From contig JAFZZI010000015.1 of assembly GCA_017615835.1 (NCBI GenBank), positions 26,359-90,358 on the forward strand: a stretch of DNA of 64,000 bases, written 5' to 3'. Every line of letters begins with the position of its first letter. Position 1 is the stretch's first letter. The translations under genes were made by a program, and so were the position numbers. This stretch comes from Bacteroidaceae bacterium (GTDB lineage Bacteria > Bacteroidota > Bacteroidia > Bacteroidales > Bacteroidaceae). Under the pieces are notes generated by a model, which saw nothing but the letters and a program-made list of their open reading frames with translations, was not told the origin of the DNA and searched no databases. Below, piece after piece: positions 25,353-34,422 of this stretch.

Positions 25353-26660
25353 ATGAAAAGAACAGTACTTCTGCTCGCTGTAGTCCTATTCACCTTGAAC
25401 TTGCCTGCCCGCAAGCAGGCAACAGATAAGGGAGAGATAATCAAAACCGGGTGGAACTTAGGTCCGTTTCCGGTTATAGGCTTCGACTCCGATCTTGGTT
25501 TCCAATATGGCATCTATTGTGACATCTTCAACTTCGGTGACGGCAGCAGCTACCCGTCGTACAAATTCAAGATTAACCTGGAAGTCTCCACATATACCAA
25601 AGGTTCCAGCGTATTCCGCTGTTACGGTGATTTCAAGAACCTCATCCCCAACGGAAAACTGTTTTTTGACCTCACCTATTTCACATCACCCAAATATGGA
25701 TTTTATGGCTACAACGGCTTCGCATCGCCATATAACCCCGATTATATTGTCGGGAATCCCATTCCTGATGCCAAAAGTGCCTGGAACTTCATGGACCGCA
25801 AACAGTTCAGAGCTTTGGTAAGTGTCCAGAAACGTATTACCGGTAACCTCAACTGGGCTGCAGGAATAGCTTATTATCACACTTCAACCGAAGCCATCAA
25901 CCGCGATAAATTTGACATCTACAAGGGGCAGACCACCCTTTACGAACGGTATATCGACACAGGCCTCATCAGACCTGACGAAGCCGGTGGCGGCAATGTC
26001 CTCCAGATAAGGGGTGGACTGACATACGACTCCCGCGACCATGACAGCGACCCTTCGCGTGGATTTAATATTGAAGCCACCCTTTCAGGTGCACCCGACA
26101 TCGACGGCAACGGCTATGGAAACCTAGGATTCACCTTTATAGGATGTCACTACGTGCCCATAGTAAGCGACAAGTTGACATTTGCCTACCGCATTGGCCT
26201 CCAGACACGAATAGCCGGCAACATACCCTACTACTTTACAAACAACATAAACACTATGTTCTTCCGGAAGATATATACAGAAGGACTAGGCGGGAATGCC
26301 TCAGTACGCGGCATAAATCGCAATGGAGTCATAGGTAACGGACTCGCATGGATCAACCTGGAGTTCCGATGGCGGTTCTACAACTTCAAGCTAATAAATC
26401 AGAACTGGGGCCTGGCCTTCAATCCATTCTTTGACGCGGGTCAGGTAATTATTCCATACCGTCTTGATGAACAGAAGAATACAGCAGCTGAGTTCAAACT
26501 ATATTCTGGAGATTCAGAGAAGCCTCACTGTACCGCCGGTCTAGGTCTGAAACTCGTCATGAACCACAACATGGTGCTATCGATAGAAGCAGCAAAAGCC
26601 CTCAGCAAAAATGATGGCAAGGGCATATGGACCAACGTCGGTTTCAGTTATCTGTTCTAA
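25353..26660 (+). CDS. BamA/TamA-family outer-membrane barrel without POTRA domains
   Basis: 435 residues from ATG 25353; the in-frame GTG two codons upstream is less likely. A signal peptide (LLLAVVLFTLNLPA) leads almost directly into barrel strands. D15/Omp85 features are GLTYDSRDHDSDPSRGF, GLGGNASVRGINRN (the VRGF-like lid loop), WINLEFRWRF, and the aromatic terminus VGFSYLF. There is no room for POTRA domains, matching the short 'noNterm' Omp85 group seen in Bacteroidota. Role unknown. It is 21 bases upstream of mutS2. Confidence 0.83.
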   Translation: MKRTVLLLAVVLFTLNLPARKQATDKGEIIKTGWNLGPFPVIGFDSDLGFQYGIYCDIFNFGDGSSYPSYKFKINLEVSTYTKGSSVFRCYGDFKNLIPNGKLFFDLTYFTSPKYGFYGYNGFASPYNPDYIVGNPIPDAKSAWNFMDRKQFRALVSVQKRITGNLNWAAGIAYYHTSTEAINRDKFDIYKGQTTLYERYIDTGLIRPDEAGGGNVLQIRGGLTYDSRDHDSDPSRGFNIEATLSGAPDIDGNGYGNLGFTFIGCHYVPIVSDKLTFAYRIGLQTRIAGNIPYYFTNNINTMFFRKIYTEGLGGNASVRGINRNGVIGNGLAWINLEFRWRFYNFKLINQNWGLAFNPFFDAGQVIIPYRLDEQKNTAAEFKLYSGDSEKPHCTAGLGLKLVMNHNMVLSIEAAKALSKNDGKGIWTNVGFSYLF

Positions 26661-26681
26661 TTACCACAGCAATTTCAGGCT

Positions 26682-29207
26682 ATGATATACCCCAGCAACT
26701 TCGAGACAAAAACGTCATTCACTGAAATACGTCGCATGCTCTCTGACTACTGTATCTGCGAACTGGGCAGACAGCGTGTCGGAGAGATGACGTTTTTGAC
26801 TGATTTCGAAGGAATCTCGAAGCAGCTAGACCTCACATCCGAGATGATAATGATACTTCGCGAGGGAGCAGCATTTCCGGACCAAAACTACCACGACATG
26901 CGTGATTCACTCGCACACATCAAAGTCATAGGAACATGGATTGAGGAGCAAGCACTGCTTCAACTGTGGCGCTCGCTCCAGACAATCAGTGACATCATAA
27001 ATTTCCTGAAAGACGGGGAGCGGAGCGTCCTATATCCCAATCTCTGTTCGCTATCCGACGGAGTCGCTGTTTTTCCGCATATAACATCAGCAATCAGCCA
27101 CGTCCTCACCAAGTTCGGAAAAATCAAGGATAATGCATCGCCCGAACTCTACCGGATACGCATGGACCTTGCCAACACACAGTTCAGCATCGGCCGCATA
27201 CTTACCGGCATTCTCAAGCAAGCACAACAGGACGGTCTTGTCGACAAAGATGCGGCACCTTCCATGCGTGACGGTCGCCTTGTTCTGCCTGTAGCACCGG
27301 CAATGAAACGGCGAATCAAAGGAATCGTACACGACGAATCAGCCAGCGGCAAAACCATTTTCATCGAACCTGAAGAAGTTGTCGAGGCCAACAACCATAT
27401 TCGTTCCCTTGAAGCAGACGAGAAGCGCGAGGTCATACGCATTCTTACCAACATCGCCGACACCATCAGACCAAACATACCTGACATACTCAATTCAAAC
27501 GAGTTCCTTGCAGACATCGACTTCATAAGAGCCAAAGCCAGACTCTCCATAGACATTGAAGCTGAAATACCTATACTTGAGCATAAGCCTATGATTGATA
27601 TGGTTCAAGCCGTACATCCGCTTCTCAAAATATCACATGCCCGCAACGGACGCCAGATTGTACCGCTTGACCTGCGTCTCGACTCAAAGAACAGCATTCT
27701 GCTTATCTCCGGTCCTAATGCTGGTGGCAAGTCTGTCTGTCTCAAAACAGTAGGCCTTCTCCAATACATGCTCCAATGCGGTCTGCCAGTTCCCATGCGC
27801 AGTAACAGCCACGTCGGAATCTTCAAGAAAATCTTCATAGACATAGGCGATGAGCAGAGCATCGAGAACGATCTCAGCACCTACTCAAGCCATCTTCTGA
27901 ACATGAAGCAGATGATGAAGCACTGCGACCGCAGCAGTCTCATCCTAATTGACGAGTTCGGCAGTGGTACCGAACCAAACATCGGAGGTGCTATCGCAGA
28001 AGCAATACTTATGCGTTTCAACCGCAGCCACACTTTTGGTGTCATAACAACCCACTACCAGAACCTCAAAAACTACGCTGAATCAAACGACGGCATCATT
28101 AACGGGGCCATGCTTTATGACCGCCACCTAATGCAGCCTCTATACATACTCCAGACAGGCAATCCAGGCAGTTCTTTCGCAGTAGAGATAGCCCGCAAGA
28201 CCGGCATTCCAGAAGATGTAATATCCGATGCTTCTGAAATTGTCGGGCGCGATTATATTAACGCAGACAAATACCTCCAGGACATCGTACGTGACAAACG
28301 CTACTGGGAAAACAAGCGGCAAAACGTACATCAGCTCGAAAAGAACCTCGACGAGCAGCTTGCCCGCCACGAACGGGAACTTGATGACCTTCAGAAAGTA
28401 CGTAAGGCCATCATATCCGAGGCAAAAGAGAAGGCAGACCAGATGCTGCGCGACTCAAATGCAATCATAGAAAACACCATTCGCACAATAAAGGAATCAC
28501 AGGCCGACAAAGAACTGACCCGACTGGCACGTCATGAACTGGCCGAGTTCCAGCAGACCCTCGATAATATCGGAATGGAAACCAACACCGAATCAGAAGA
28601 TAATATCCGTCGCCAGATGGAACGTATACGCCAAAGCCAGGAGAGAAGGCGCAGACGAAAAGAAGAGAAGGCCCGCAATACCACTCCGCAGTCATCCTTG
28701 CTTTCCGAAAGCAATAAAGCTCAACCACTCGCAAACGAAACATTCAAACCTGGTGACACCGTACGCCTCAAAGGACAGACCGTCGTAGGCACCGTCACAT
28801 CAGTCAGCCGAGACAACATAACAGTTGAATTCGGCAATATCAGCACAACCGTCAAATCTGCACGACTGGAACACTCCGAACCCGTAAAGGCAAGTGCTCT
28901 CAATCAGTCATACACATACGTAAGCCGCCAGACAAGCGAACACATCAGCAATACAAAACTCAACTTTCGTTCAGACATAGACGTGCGCGGACTTCGCGGT
29001 GACGAGGCCGTCCAGAAAGTCATGCACTTTATCGACGATGCCACTCTTATAGGTATGTCAAGAGTGCGTATCCTCCACGGTACAGGCAACGGCATACTAC
29101 GTCAGCTAATACGCCAGTACCTCGCTACTGTTCCAGCCATAAAATCGTTCCAGGACGAACACATACAATTCGGAGGATCAGGTATAACCGTTGTAGATAT
29201 TGGATAG
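26682..29207 (+). CDS. mutS2: Endonuclease MutS2
   Basis: 841 residues. It has MutS core and lever domains, Walker A GPNAGGKS, Walker B LILIDEFGSGTEP, a long charged coiled coil (about 520-650), a KOW-like segment (FKPGDTVRLKG), and the C-terminal Smr nuclease domain (DVRGLRGDEA, RILHGTGNG). MutS2 is known to suppress recombination and, in Bacillus, to rescue collided ribosomes. It is co-directional with the Omp85 gene, which has no obvious functional link. Confidence 0.95.
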   Translation: MIYPSNFETKTSFTEIRRMLSDYCICELGRQRVGEMTFLTDFEGISKQLDLTSEMIMILREGAAFPDQNYHDMRDSLAHIKVIGTWIEEQALLQLWRSLQTISDIINFLKDGERSVLYPNLCSLSDGVAVFPHITSAISHVLTKFGKIKDNASPELYRIRMDLANTQFSIGRILTGILKQAQQDGLVDKDAAPSMRDGRLVLPVAPAMKRRIKGIVHDESASGKTIFIEPEEVVEANNHIRSLEADEKREVIRILTNIADTIRPNIPDILNSNEFLADIDFIRAKARLSIDIEAEIPILEHKPMIDMVQAVHPLLKISHARNGRQIVPLDLRLDSKNSILLISGPNAGGKSVCLKTVGLLQYMLQCGLPVPMRSNSHVGIFKKIFIDIGDEQSIENDLSTYSSHLLNMKQMMKHCDRSSLILIDEFGSGTEPNIGGAIAEAILMRFNRSHTFGVITTHYQNLKNYAESNDGIINGAMLYDRHLMQPLYILQTGNPGSSFAVEIARKTGIPEDVISDASEIVGRDYINADKYLQDIVRDKRYWENKRQNVHQLEKNLDEQLARHERELDDLQKVRKAIISEAKEKADQMLRDSNAIIENTIRTIKESQADKELTRLARHELAEFQQTLDNIGMETNTESEDNIRRQMERIRQSQERRRRRKEEKARNTTPQSSLLSESNKAQPLANETFKPGDTVRLKGQTVVGTVTSVSRDNITVEFGNISTTVKSARLEHSEPVKASALNQSYTYVSRQTSEHISNTKLNFRSDIDVRGLRGDEAVQKVMHFIDDATLIGMSRVRILHGTGNGILRQLIRQYLATVPAIKSFQDEHIQFGGSGITVVDIG

Positions 29208-29296
29208 ACTTGCCTGCCTCAATAGACTTTCAATGTACGGCCGAACGTTATGGCGGGCAATTATTGCTACCTGTATGTTCAAGTGAATACGTTTTT

Positions 29297-29329
29297 AAAA
29301 CGAAAAAGAGGTCAACCAAAGTTGACCTC
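29297..29329 (-). terminator. Terminator of the GH51 gene
   Basis: Nine-bp perfect stem, GAGGTCAAC (29308-29316) with GTTGACCTC (29321-29329) and loop CAAA. On the minus strand the stem is followed by TTTTTCG. Confidence 0.85.
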
Positions 29330-29360
29330 CTACTCTATTATTAATGCTCAATTGGTAACT

Positions 29361-30926
29361 TCACTCGACCTCGAGGGTGATAATGCTCAATGCCGGCATG
29401 GTCAGAGTAATCGAACCATCCTTGGCAATCTTGGCACCCTTATACTCCTTAAGGGTGACCTTATTGGGATTATCAAAGCTGTTGTAGTCATTGATTGCTC
29501 CTGAGGTGAGAATCTGACCTGTAACCTTCTTTGCACTGAAGTCGTTAAGATTGACAGTAACCTCCTGTTCCTCATCAGCATCAACATTCGACAGAGAAAC
29601 GTGTATCTTACCATCAGCTGCTTTCGAAGCTGTAGCGCTCATAAGCGGCAGAGGACGGTTAGCACCTTCGGCGGGATTATTCTTGAAACGCTCGTTGCGA
29701 ACCAGCTTGACAGCGCAACCGTCAACGGTAGTGGCAAGCGACTTCGCGTCCTGATGCGGTATGTACATCTTGTACACATAATACGTTGGAGTCAGAACCA
29801 TCTTATCGTCCTTTGTCAGAACCATCGACTGTAAAACATTGGCTACCTGAGCGATATTGGTCATCTGGATGCGGTCGGCATATTTATGAAATACATCAAG
29901 CGAGAGCGATGCAACAAAGGCATCACGCATCGTATTCTGCTGAAAAAGTTGTGTACCAGGCTCGGAATCCCACCATGTACCCCATTCATCCACATATAGC
30001 GGAATTCGGTGGTTTGGATCAGCCTTGCTCATTATGTCCAAATGCTTCTGAATGACCGGCTCGATACCAAGCGCCTTGCCAAGACACCAATAATAGTCAT
30101 CCTTGCTGAAATTGGTGGCAGAACCTTTGCTTCCATCCCATCCGGCTACCGTGTAGTAATGAAGAGACACAGCGTTCATCTGACTGCCGATGCGATCCAT
30201 AAGGACTTCGGTCCACTCATAATCGTAGTCGCTCGCTCCACTGGCAATCTTGACTATATGAGTGCCGTTGTAATCACGCATATAGGTCTGATATCTGCGG
30301 AATATATCAGAATAATATTCTGGGCGCATATTGCCGCCACATCCCCATGCTTCGTTGCCGACACCTATATAACGTACGTGCCATGGCTCCTCACGACCAT
30401 TCTGCTTGCGGATTTTAGCCATCGGGCCATCTGCTGCATTCATGTACTCGACCCACTTGGCAGCCTCCTCAACAGAGCCACTGCCAACATTCATGCTGAT
30501 ATACGGTTCAATATTCAGCATCTCGCACAAGTTAAGAAACTCATGAGTGCCGAAGCTGTTGTCCTCTACTATACCGCCCCAATTATTGTTAACCATTCGG
30601 GGACGGTTCTCCTTTGGACCGATGCCGTCCATCCAGTGGTACTCGTCTGCAAAGCAGCCGCCAGGCCAACGCATGAGAGGTACATGCAGTTCCCTAAGAG
30701 CGTTCAGGACATCATTTCTGTAACCGTTGGTATTGGGAATAGAAGATTCAGGGCCTACCCAAAGACCACCATATATGCATGTTCCCAGGTGCTCGGAGAA
30801 CTGGCCGTAGATGTTCTTGTTGATAGTGGCACCGGGCTTGCCAGCCTGAACATTTACCGTCACACTCTGCTTGGCACTAGTCGTGACACTGAGTGCAAGC
30901 GCTACAAATAGAAGGACTTTTCTCAT
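29361..30926 (-). CDS. Alpha-L-arabinofuranosidase, GH51, secreted
   Basis: 521 residues with a signal peptide ending SAK. GH51 hallmarks are IYGQFSEHLG, MRWPGGCFADEYHW, GVGNEAWGCGG (Glu acid/base) and LYVDEWGTWW (Glu nucleophile), followed by the C-terminal beta-sandwich. It removes terminal arabinofuranose from arabinan, arabinoxylan or arabino-xyloglucan. It is next to, but transcribed separately from, the GH95-GH43 operon, and its promoter uses the stem of that operon's terminator. Confidence 0.94.
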   Translation of the reverse strand: MRKVLLFVALALSVTTSAKQSVTVNVQAGKPGATINKNIYGQFSEHLGTCIYGGLWVGPESSIPNTNGYRNDVLNALRELHVPLMRWPGGCFADEYHWMDGIGPKENRPRMVNNNWGGIVEDNSFGTHEFLNLCEMLNIEPYISMNVGSGSVEEAAKWVEYMNAADGPMAKIRKQNGREEPWHVRYIGVGNEAWGCGGNMRPEYYSDIFRRYQTYMRDYNGTHIVKIASGASDYDYEWTEVLMDRIGSQMNAVSLHYYTVAGWDGSKGSATNFSKDDYYWCLGKALGIEPVIQKHLDIMSKADPNHRIPLYVDEWGTWWDSEPGTQLFQQNTMRDAFVASLSLDVFHKYADRIQMTNIAQVANVLQSMVLTKDDKMVLTPTYYVYKMYIPHQDAKSLATTVDGCAVKLVRNERFKNNPAEGANRPLPLMSATASKAADGKIHVSLSNVDADEEQEVTVNLNDFSAKKVTGQILTSGAINDYNSFDNPNKVTLKEYKGAKIAKDGSITLTMPALSIITLEVE

Positions 30927-30955
30927 AATTAGGTAATGTCTGTAAGTACATAGTG

Positions 30956-30985
30956 CAAATATACAAAAGTAGAACGGAAGAGCAA
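30956..30985 (-). promoter_or_regulatory. Promoter of the GH51 gene
   Basis: Minus-strand TTG (30985-30983), 19-bp spacer, TATATTTG (30963-30956). The -33 box lies within the long inverted repeat at 30969-31010. Confidence 0.7.
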
Positions 30986-31010
30986 GACATTGCCTGCTTT
31001 TCCGTTCTAC
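30969..31010 (-). terminator. Long inverted repeat, probable operon terminator
   Basis: GTAGAACGGAA pairs with TTCCGTTCTAC, extended by AGC/GCT with one mismatch. On the minus strand only four T follow (TTTTG), so termination may be partial. It sits 43 bases after the GH43 stop and contains the GH51 -33 box. Confidence 0.6.
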
Positions 31011-31052
31011 ATTGTTAAAATAAGGTTCAGTAAGCCTCAGTACGACACCCTA

Positions 31053-32501
31053 TCAATGATTTCTGAAGTTCCACTTGTAATTGTCGCTGCTGAAGTCGAA
31101 CTTGCCAAGTGAGGGAGTACTGTCACCCGAAGACATCAGTACAAGTTCTTCATCGCAACCGGGAACCTCCTTAGGCATAATTCTGTATGTACCATCTGTA
31201 AGCTGCTCTATGCGCCAGAGCTGCTCAGCAGCACCGGTATACTGAGGAACGGTTATTACCTCACGGTCGGCAGTTGCTGCCAGAGCTCTCTTGGTGCCGG
31301 CGATAGTAATCTTATAGTACTGACCGCCAAGATAACCTCCCGCCTCGGGAACTGCGGTAACAGTCCATTTCTGGTGTGGACGGAACATGTAGTCGCCTAT
31401 GCGGACATCAATGTTGTCTTTCGGCCACTTCTCATATACATCAATGAGCGACTGCTCTTCAATAGCCTGCGGACCAGCTGTTGCGCCACCGCCGAACATT
31501 CCGCGTCCACCCTGCTGACGGACGAAGTCAACGGCAAGCTCAAGGGCATAGCCTCTACGCTCCGACTCAATCTCATATGTACCCTCCTTGAAGAGTTCAC
31601 CGGCGTATGGCCAGTCGTTCTTCCAGAGAAGAGGACGTATGGCAAGAACACTGCGTCCACCCTGATCATAGTCGGCCTCCCAGTGGAAGGACATCTTCTC
31701 GACGCCCTCCTCTTCAACATATCGGCCAAAGTGACCGGCACCGGTCTTCCTGTCACCAGCAGCAATAACCATCCTGCCGCCGCCCTTCAGCATGTCACGT
31801 CCGACGTTATCAAGATACGGGCCCAGGACGTTTCTTGAACGGCCAACCACTATGTTATAGGTGGAGTTTACACCATCGCAGCATGTTCCGTGAGTTCCGA
31901 GCAGATAGTACCAACCGTTGCGGTAGATAAGTGCAGAAGCCTCACAGTCAATGGCAATATCCTTGGCTACGTTACCCTTAACGCGTTCTCCGGTCTTGGG
32001 GTCAATCTCAACAATACGGATGAAACCATAATATGTACCATAGGATACCCACATACGGCCAGTAGTCGGATCCAGAAGAACCGATGGATCAATAGCATCG
32101 CAGTCTTCATCAATCTCTGACGAGGCAATCTCGACAGCCTCAGTAAACTTGAAGTCAGGCGACTGCGGATCTAAAGTAGTATTCCACATTGTATTGATTC
32201 GGCCTGCATGTCCACCGCCAAGTCCACCGCCAGTTGAACCGTAAACGATAAGGTAACGGTCGCCAACCTTCATCGCATCGGGAGCGGCACCGCCGCCGGG
32301 ACGCTGAGCCCCACTGTGCCAGTTCCAGCCGTCCTCCGAAATAAGGCCGCCGCCACCTGTGCCGAAAGTATAATACTTACCGTCGCATTTGACGATAGTT
32401 GACGGGTCATGAATAAAAGGCTGACCCACTTGTGCGTTTGAATTCAGTGTGAAAACTGAGAGAAGGGCTGCAATACCCAATATTGTATTCTGTCTTTTCA
32501 T
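31053..32501 (-). CDS. GH43 family glycoside hydrolase (arabinanase-like), secreted
   Basis: 482 residues with a signal peptide ending SNAQ. The five-bladed propeller carries all three GH43 acids: HDPST (Asp base), DAIDPSVLLD (Asp) and DCEASALIY (Glu acid). Sequence layout is that of endo-1,5-alpha-L-arabinanases. Residues about 345-482 form an added beta-rich domain, with a Gly/Gln insert (QQGGRGMFGGGATAG) near the boundary. It is the last gene of the eight-gene operon beginning with GH95. Confidence 0.88.
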   Translation of the reverse strand: MKRQNTILGIAALLSVFTLNSNAQVGQPFIHDPSTIVKCDGKYYTFGTGGGGLISEDGWNWHSGAQRPGGGAAPDAMKVGDRYLIVYGSTGGGLGGGHAGRINTMWNTTLDPQSPDFKFTEAVEIASSEIDEDCDAIDPSVLLDPTTGRMWVSYGTYYGFIRIVEIDPKTGERVKGNVAKDIAIDCEASALIYRNGWYYLLGTHGTCCDGVNSTYNIVVGRSRNVLGPYLDNVGRDMLKGGGRMVIAAGDRKTGAGHFGRYVEEEGVEKMSFHWEADYDQGGRSVLAIRPLLWKNDWPYAGELFKEGTYEIESERRGYALELAVDFVRQQGGRGMFGGGATAGPQAIEEQSLIDVYEKWPKDNIDVRIGDYMFRPHQKWTVTAVPEAGGYLGGQYYKITIAGTKRALAATADREVITVPQYTGAAEQLWRIEQLTDGTYRIMPKEVPGCDEELVLMSSGDSTPSLGKFDFSSDNYKWNFRNH

Positions 32502-32513
32502 ATCACTCAGTCA

Positions 32514-33368
32514 TTATTCGTTAGTAATAGTCATATTCTTAACAGGGTTTCCGTTCTCGTCAATAAAACGGACACAGAAGTCACTCATTCCAGGGCCATT
32601 GATAACAGCACCACGAAGAACGTTCTTGCCCTTCTTCAGAGTGAGACGCTTTGATGTGGCATCATCAGCAACCATGCGGCGGTCGCCTGAAAGTATGACA
32701 GCCTCCTCACCGTTCAGCCACCACATTGAAGCGGAGTTTGAACCGACGGCCAGGCGTATGTTCTCAATGTCCTCATCACAATTGATTACAGTAACGGCCC
32801 AGAACAGTATACCATAGCGGTCTGAGTTCTCAAGACTGGTTGCGAAGCGGAACAGCTTAGTGTTGTACAGCTTGCTGTCAAGCGCATGCCATTTGAGGTC
32901 TTTGCCATCAACCTTGACAACATCTCCGTCGCGTGGAATAAGAGTCATCTGGTTGGGGAAATATTGCATACCGAACTGTTCGCGAATATAGCTGTCAACG
33001 AACGGCGTGTTGCTGTTACGTATGGTTGACTTGGTAATAGGTTCCAGCAGCAGCCAACGACGGATGAATCCTTCGCTGTCAGGAGCCATAGGCTTCTTGG
33101 TCGAGGGAGAGAAATAAGGTGTAATGTCTGTCGGTTCGAAAGTCACCGGCTGACGCGCACCAAAACCACCCTGGGGACGTGCCTGCTGTCCACCTTGAGG
33201 ACCTCCCTGAGGAGCCTGACCTTGAAATGCCGGACGAGCCTGCTGGGCACCCTGTGGTGCACCCTGTGGTCCCTGTCCCCCACCGGGGAACTGTGCAAAC
33301 GCATTCTGGCAGAGCCCAAAGGATAGCAGAACGCTCATTGCGAAGATTAAATTACGTTTGTTTGTCAT
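32514..33368 (-). CDS. Secreted protein with Pro/Gln/Gly-rich linker and putative sugar-binding domain
   Basis: 284 residues. A signal peptide ends AFAQ; about 55 residues of PQG, QQARP and QGG repeats follow; then a beta-rich domain (about 75-284) with FWAVTVINCDEDIENIRLAVGSN-like strands, MWWLNGE, and KKGKNVLRGAVINGPG. That domain pattern resembles jelly-roll modules attached to Bacteroidota acetylxylan esterases, but no catalytic residues are evident. I infer carbohydrate binding from context: it is 12 bases upstream of GH43 and in the same operon. Confidence 0.6.
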   Translation of the reverse strand: MTNKRNLIFAMSVLLSFGLCQNAFAQFPGGGQGPQGAPQGAQQARPAFQGQAPQGGPQGGQQARPQGGFGARQPVTFEPTDITPYFSPSTKKPMAPDSEGFIRRWLLLEPITKSTIRNSNTPFVDSYIREQFGMQYFPNQMTLIPRDGDVVKVDGKDLKWHALDSKLYNTKLFRFATSLENSDRYGILFWAVTVINCDEDIENIRLAVGSNSASMWWLNGEEAVILSGDRRMVADDATSKRLTLKKGKNVLRGAVINGPGMSDFCVRFIDENGNPVKNMTITNE

Positions 33369-33401
33369 AGAAAAACAGTTAAAAAAAATTAGTGAATAAA
33401 A

Positions 33402-34421
33402 TCATTCAAAAGACACGAGAAGCCGGAAGACCCTGCCGGGCTCCGAATCCCACTGTTTCATGGCATCAAATGCCTGCTCAGGTTTTACGATGCCGCTGAT
33501 AAGGCTGTCTACCGGTATGTTTCCGGTCTGAAGTAACCGTATGACCGCACGAAAATCCTCTGGCATCGCATTACGCGAACCACGGATGTCAAGTTCCTTC
33601 TGGACAAACAGGCGCGTCTGGAATGATACATCATTCTTTGAGTAGCCAATGCAGACTACACGTCCTGTAAAACCGACAATGTCAACAGCAGTAACATATG
33701 TTGCGGGACTGCCCACCGCTTCGATAACAACATCGGCACCATACTGATTAGTCAATTGGCCGACTATAGCACGGACATCCTCCTCACGACTGTCTATATA
33801 GCGACATGCGCCTGCCTTTATGGCTAAATCGCGTTTATCTTTGCCCAAATCGACGGCAACGACTGATGCTCCCCGGTGAGAGGCGCGCATTACTGCACCC
33901 AATCCCACCATTCCACAGCCGATGACCACAACAGTATCGGTATCCGAAACATCTCCGCGTGACACAGCATGGAACCCGACACTCATAGGTTCGATTATTG
34001 CAGCTTCGCGGGCTGAAATGCTGCCTACAGGAATAACCTTCTGCCAAGGTAAGGATATATACTCGCGCATCGCACCATCACGCTGCACTCCAAGTGTCTC
34101 GTTGTGCTGACAGGCATTGGGACGACCATTGCGACACGATAAACAGACACCACATGCAGTATAGGGATTGACTGTTACGGTCTGGCCGATGCAGAAGCCG
34201 TCAGGACAGCCCTCTCCGATGGCACAGACCTCTGCACCTATCTCATGACCTGGTATGACTTCGGGCTTAGCCATTGCGTTAAGACCACGGAACGTATTCA
34301 GATCACTTCCGCAGAAACCGACGAAGTGATTTTTCAGCATAAGTTCTCCAGGTGCAGGCTCAGGCATCGGGAGACTTATGACGTCCATCTGACGGACTCC
34401 GGGAATTCTTATAGCTTTCAT
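33402..34421 (-). CDS. Zinc-dependent alcohol dehydrogenase (MDR superfamily)
   Basis: 339 residues. It has catalytic zinc ligands in GFCGSD and GHEIGAE, the structural-zinc cluster CGVCLSCRNGRPNAC, and the Rossmann motif GCGMVGLG followed by VAVDLGKDK (Asp favours NAD). It is closest in layout to sorbitol, threonine and galactitol-type dehydrogenases. Being in the fucose/galactose operon, a sugar-acid dehydrogenase role (for example on L-fuconate or a keto-deoxy acid) is plausible but inferred. Its ATG is one base after the amidohydrolase stop. Confidence 0.85.
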   Translation of the reverse strand: MKAIRIPGVRQMDVISLPMPEPAPGELMLKNHFVGFCGSDLNTFRGLNAMAKPEVIPGHEIGAEVCAIGEGCPDGFCIGQTVTVNPYTACGVCLSCRNGRPNACQHNETLGVQRDGAMREYISLPWQKVIPVGSISAREAAIIEPMSVGFHAVSRGDVSDTDTVVVIGCGMVGLGAVMRASHRGASVVAVDLGKDKRDLAIKAGACRYIDSREEDVRAIVGQLTNQYGADVVIEAVGSPATYVTAVDIVGFTGRVVCIGYSKNDVSFQTRLFVQKELDIRGSRNAMPEDFRAVIRLLQTGNIPVDSLISGIVKPEQAFDAMKQWDSEPGRVFRLLVSFE

Positions 34422-34422
34422 C

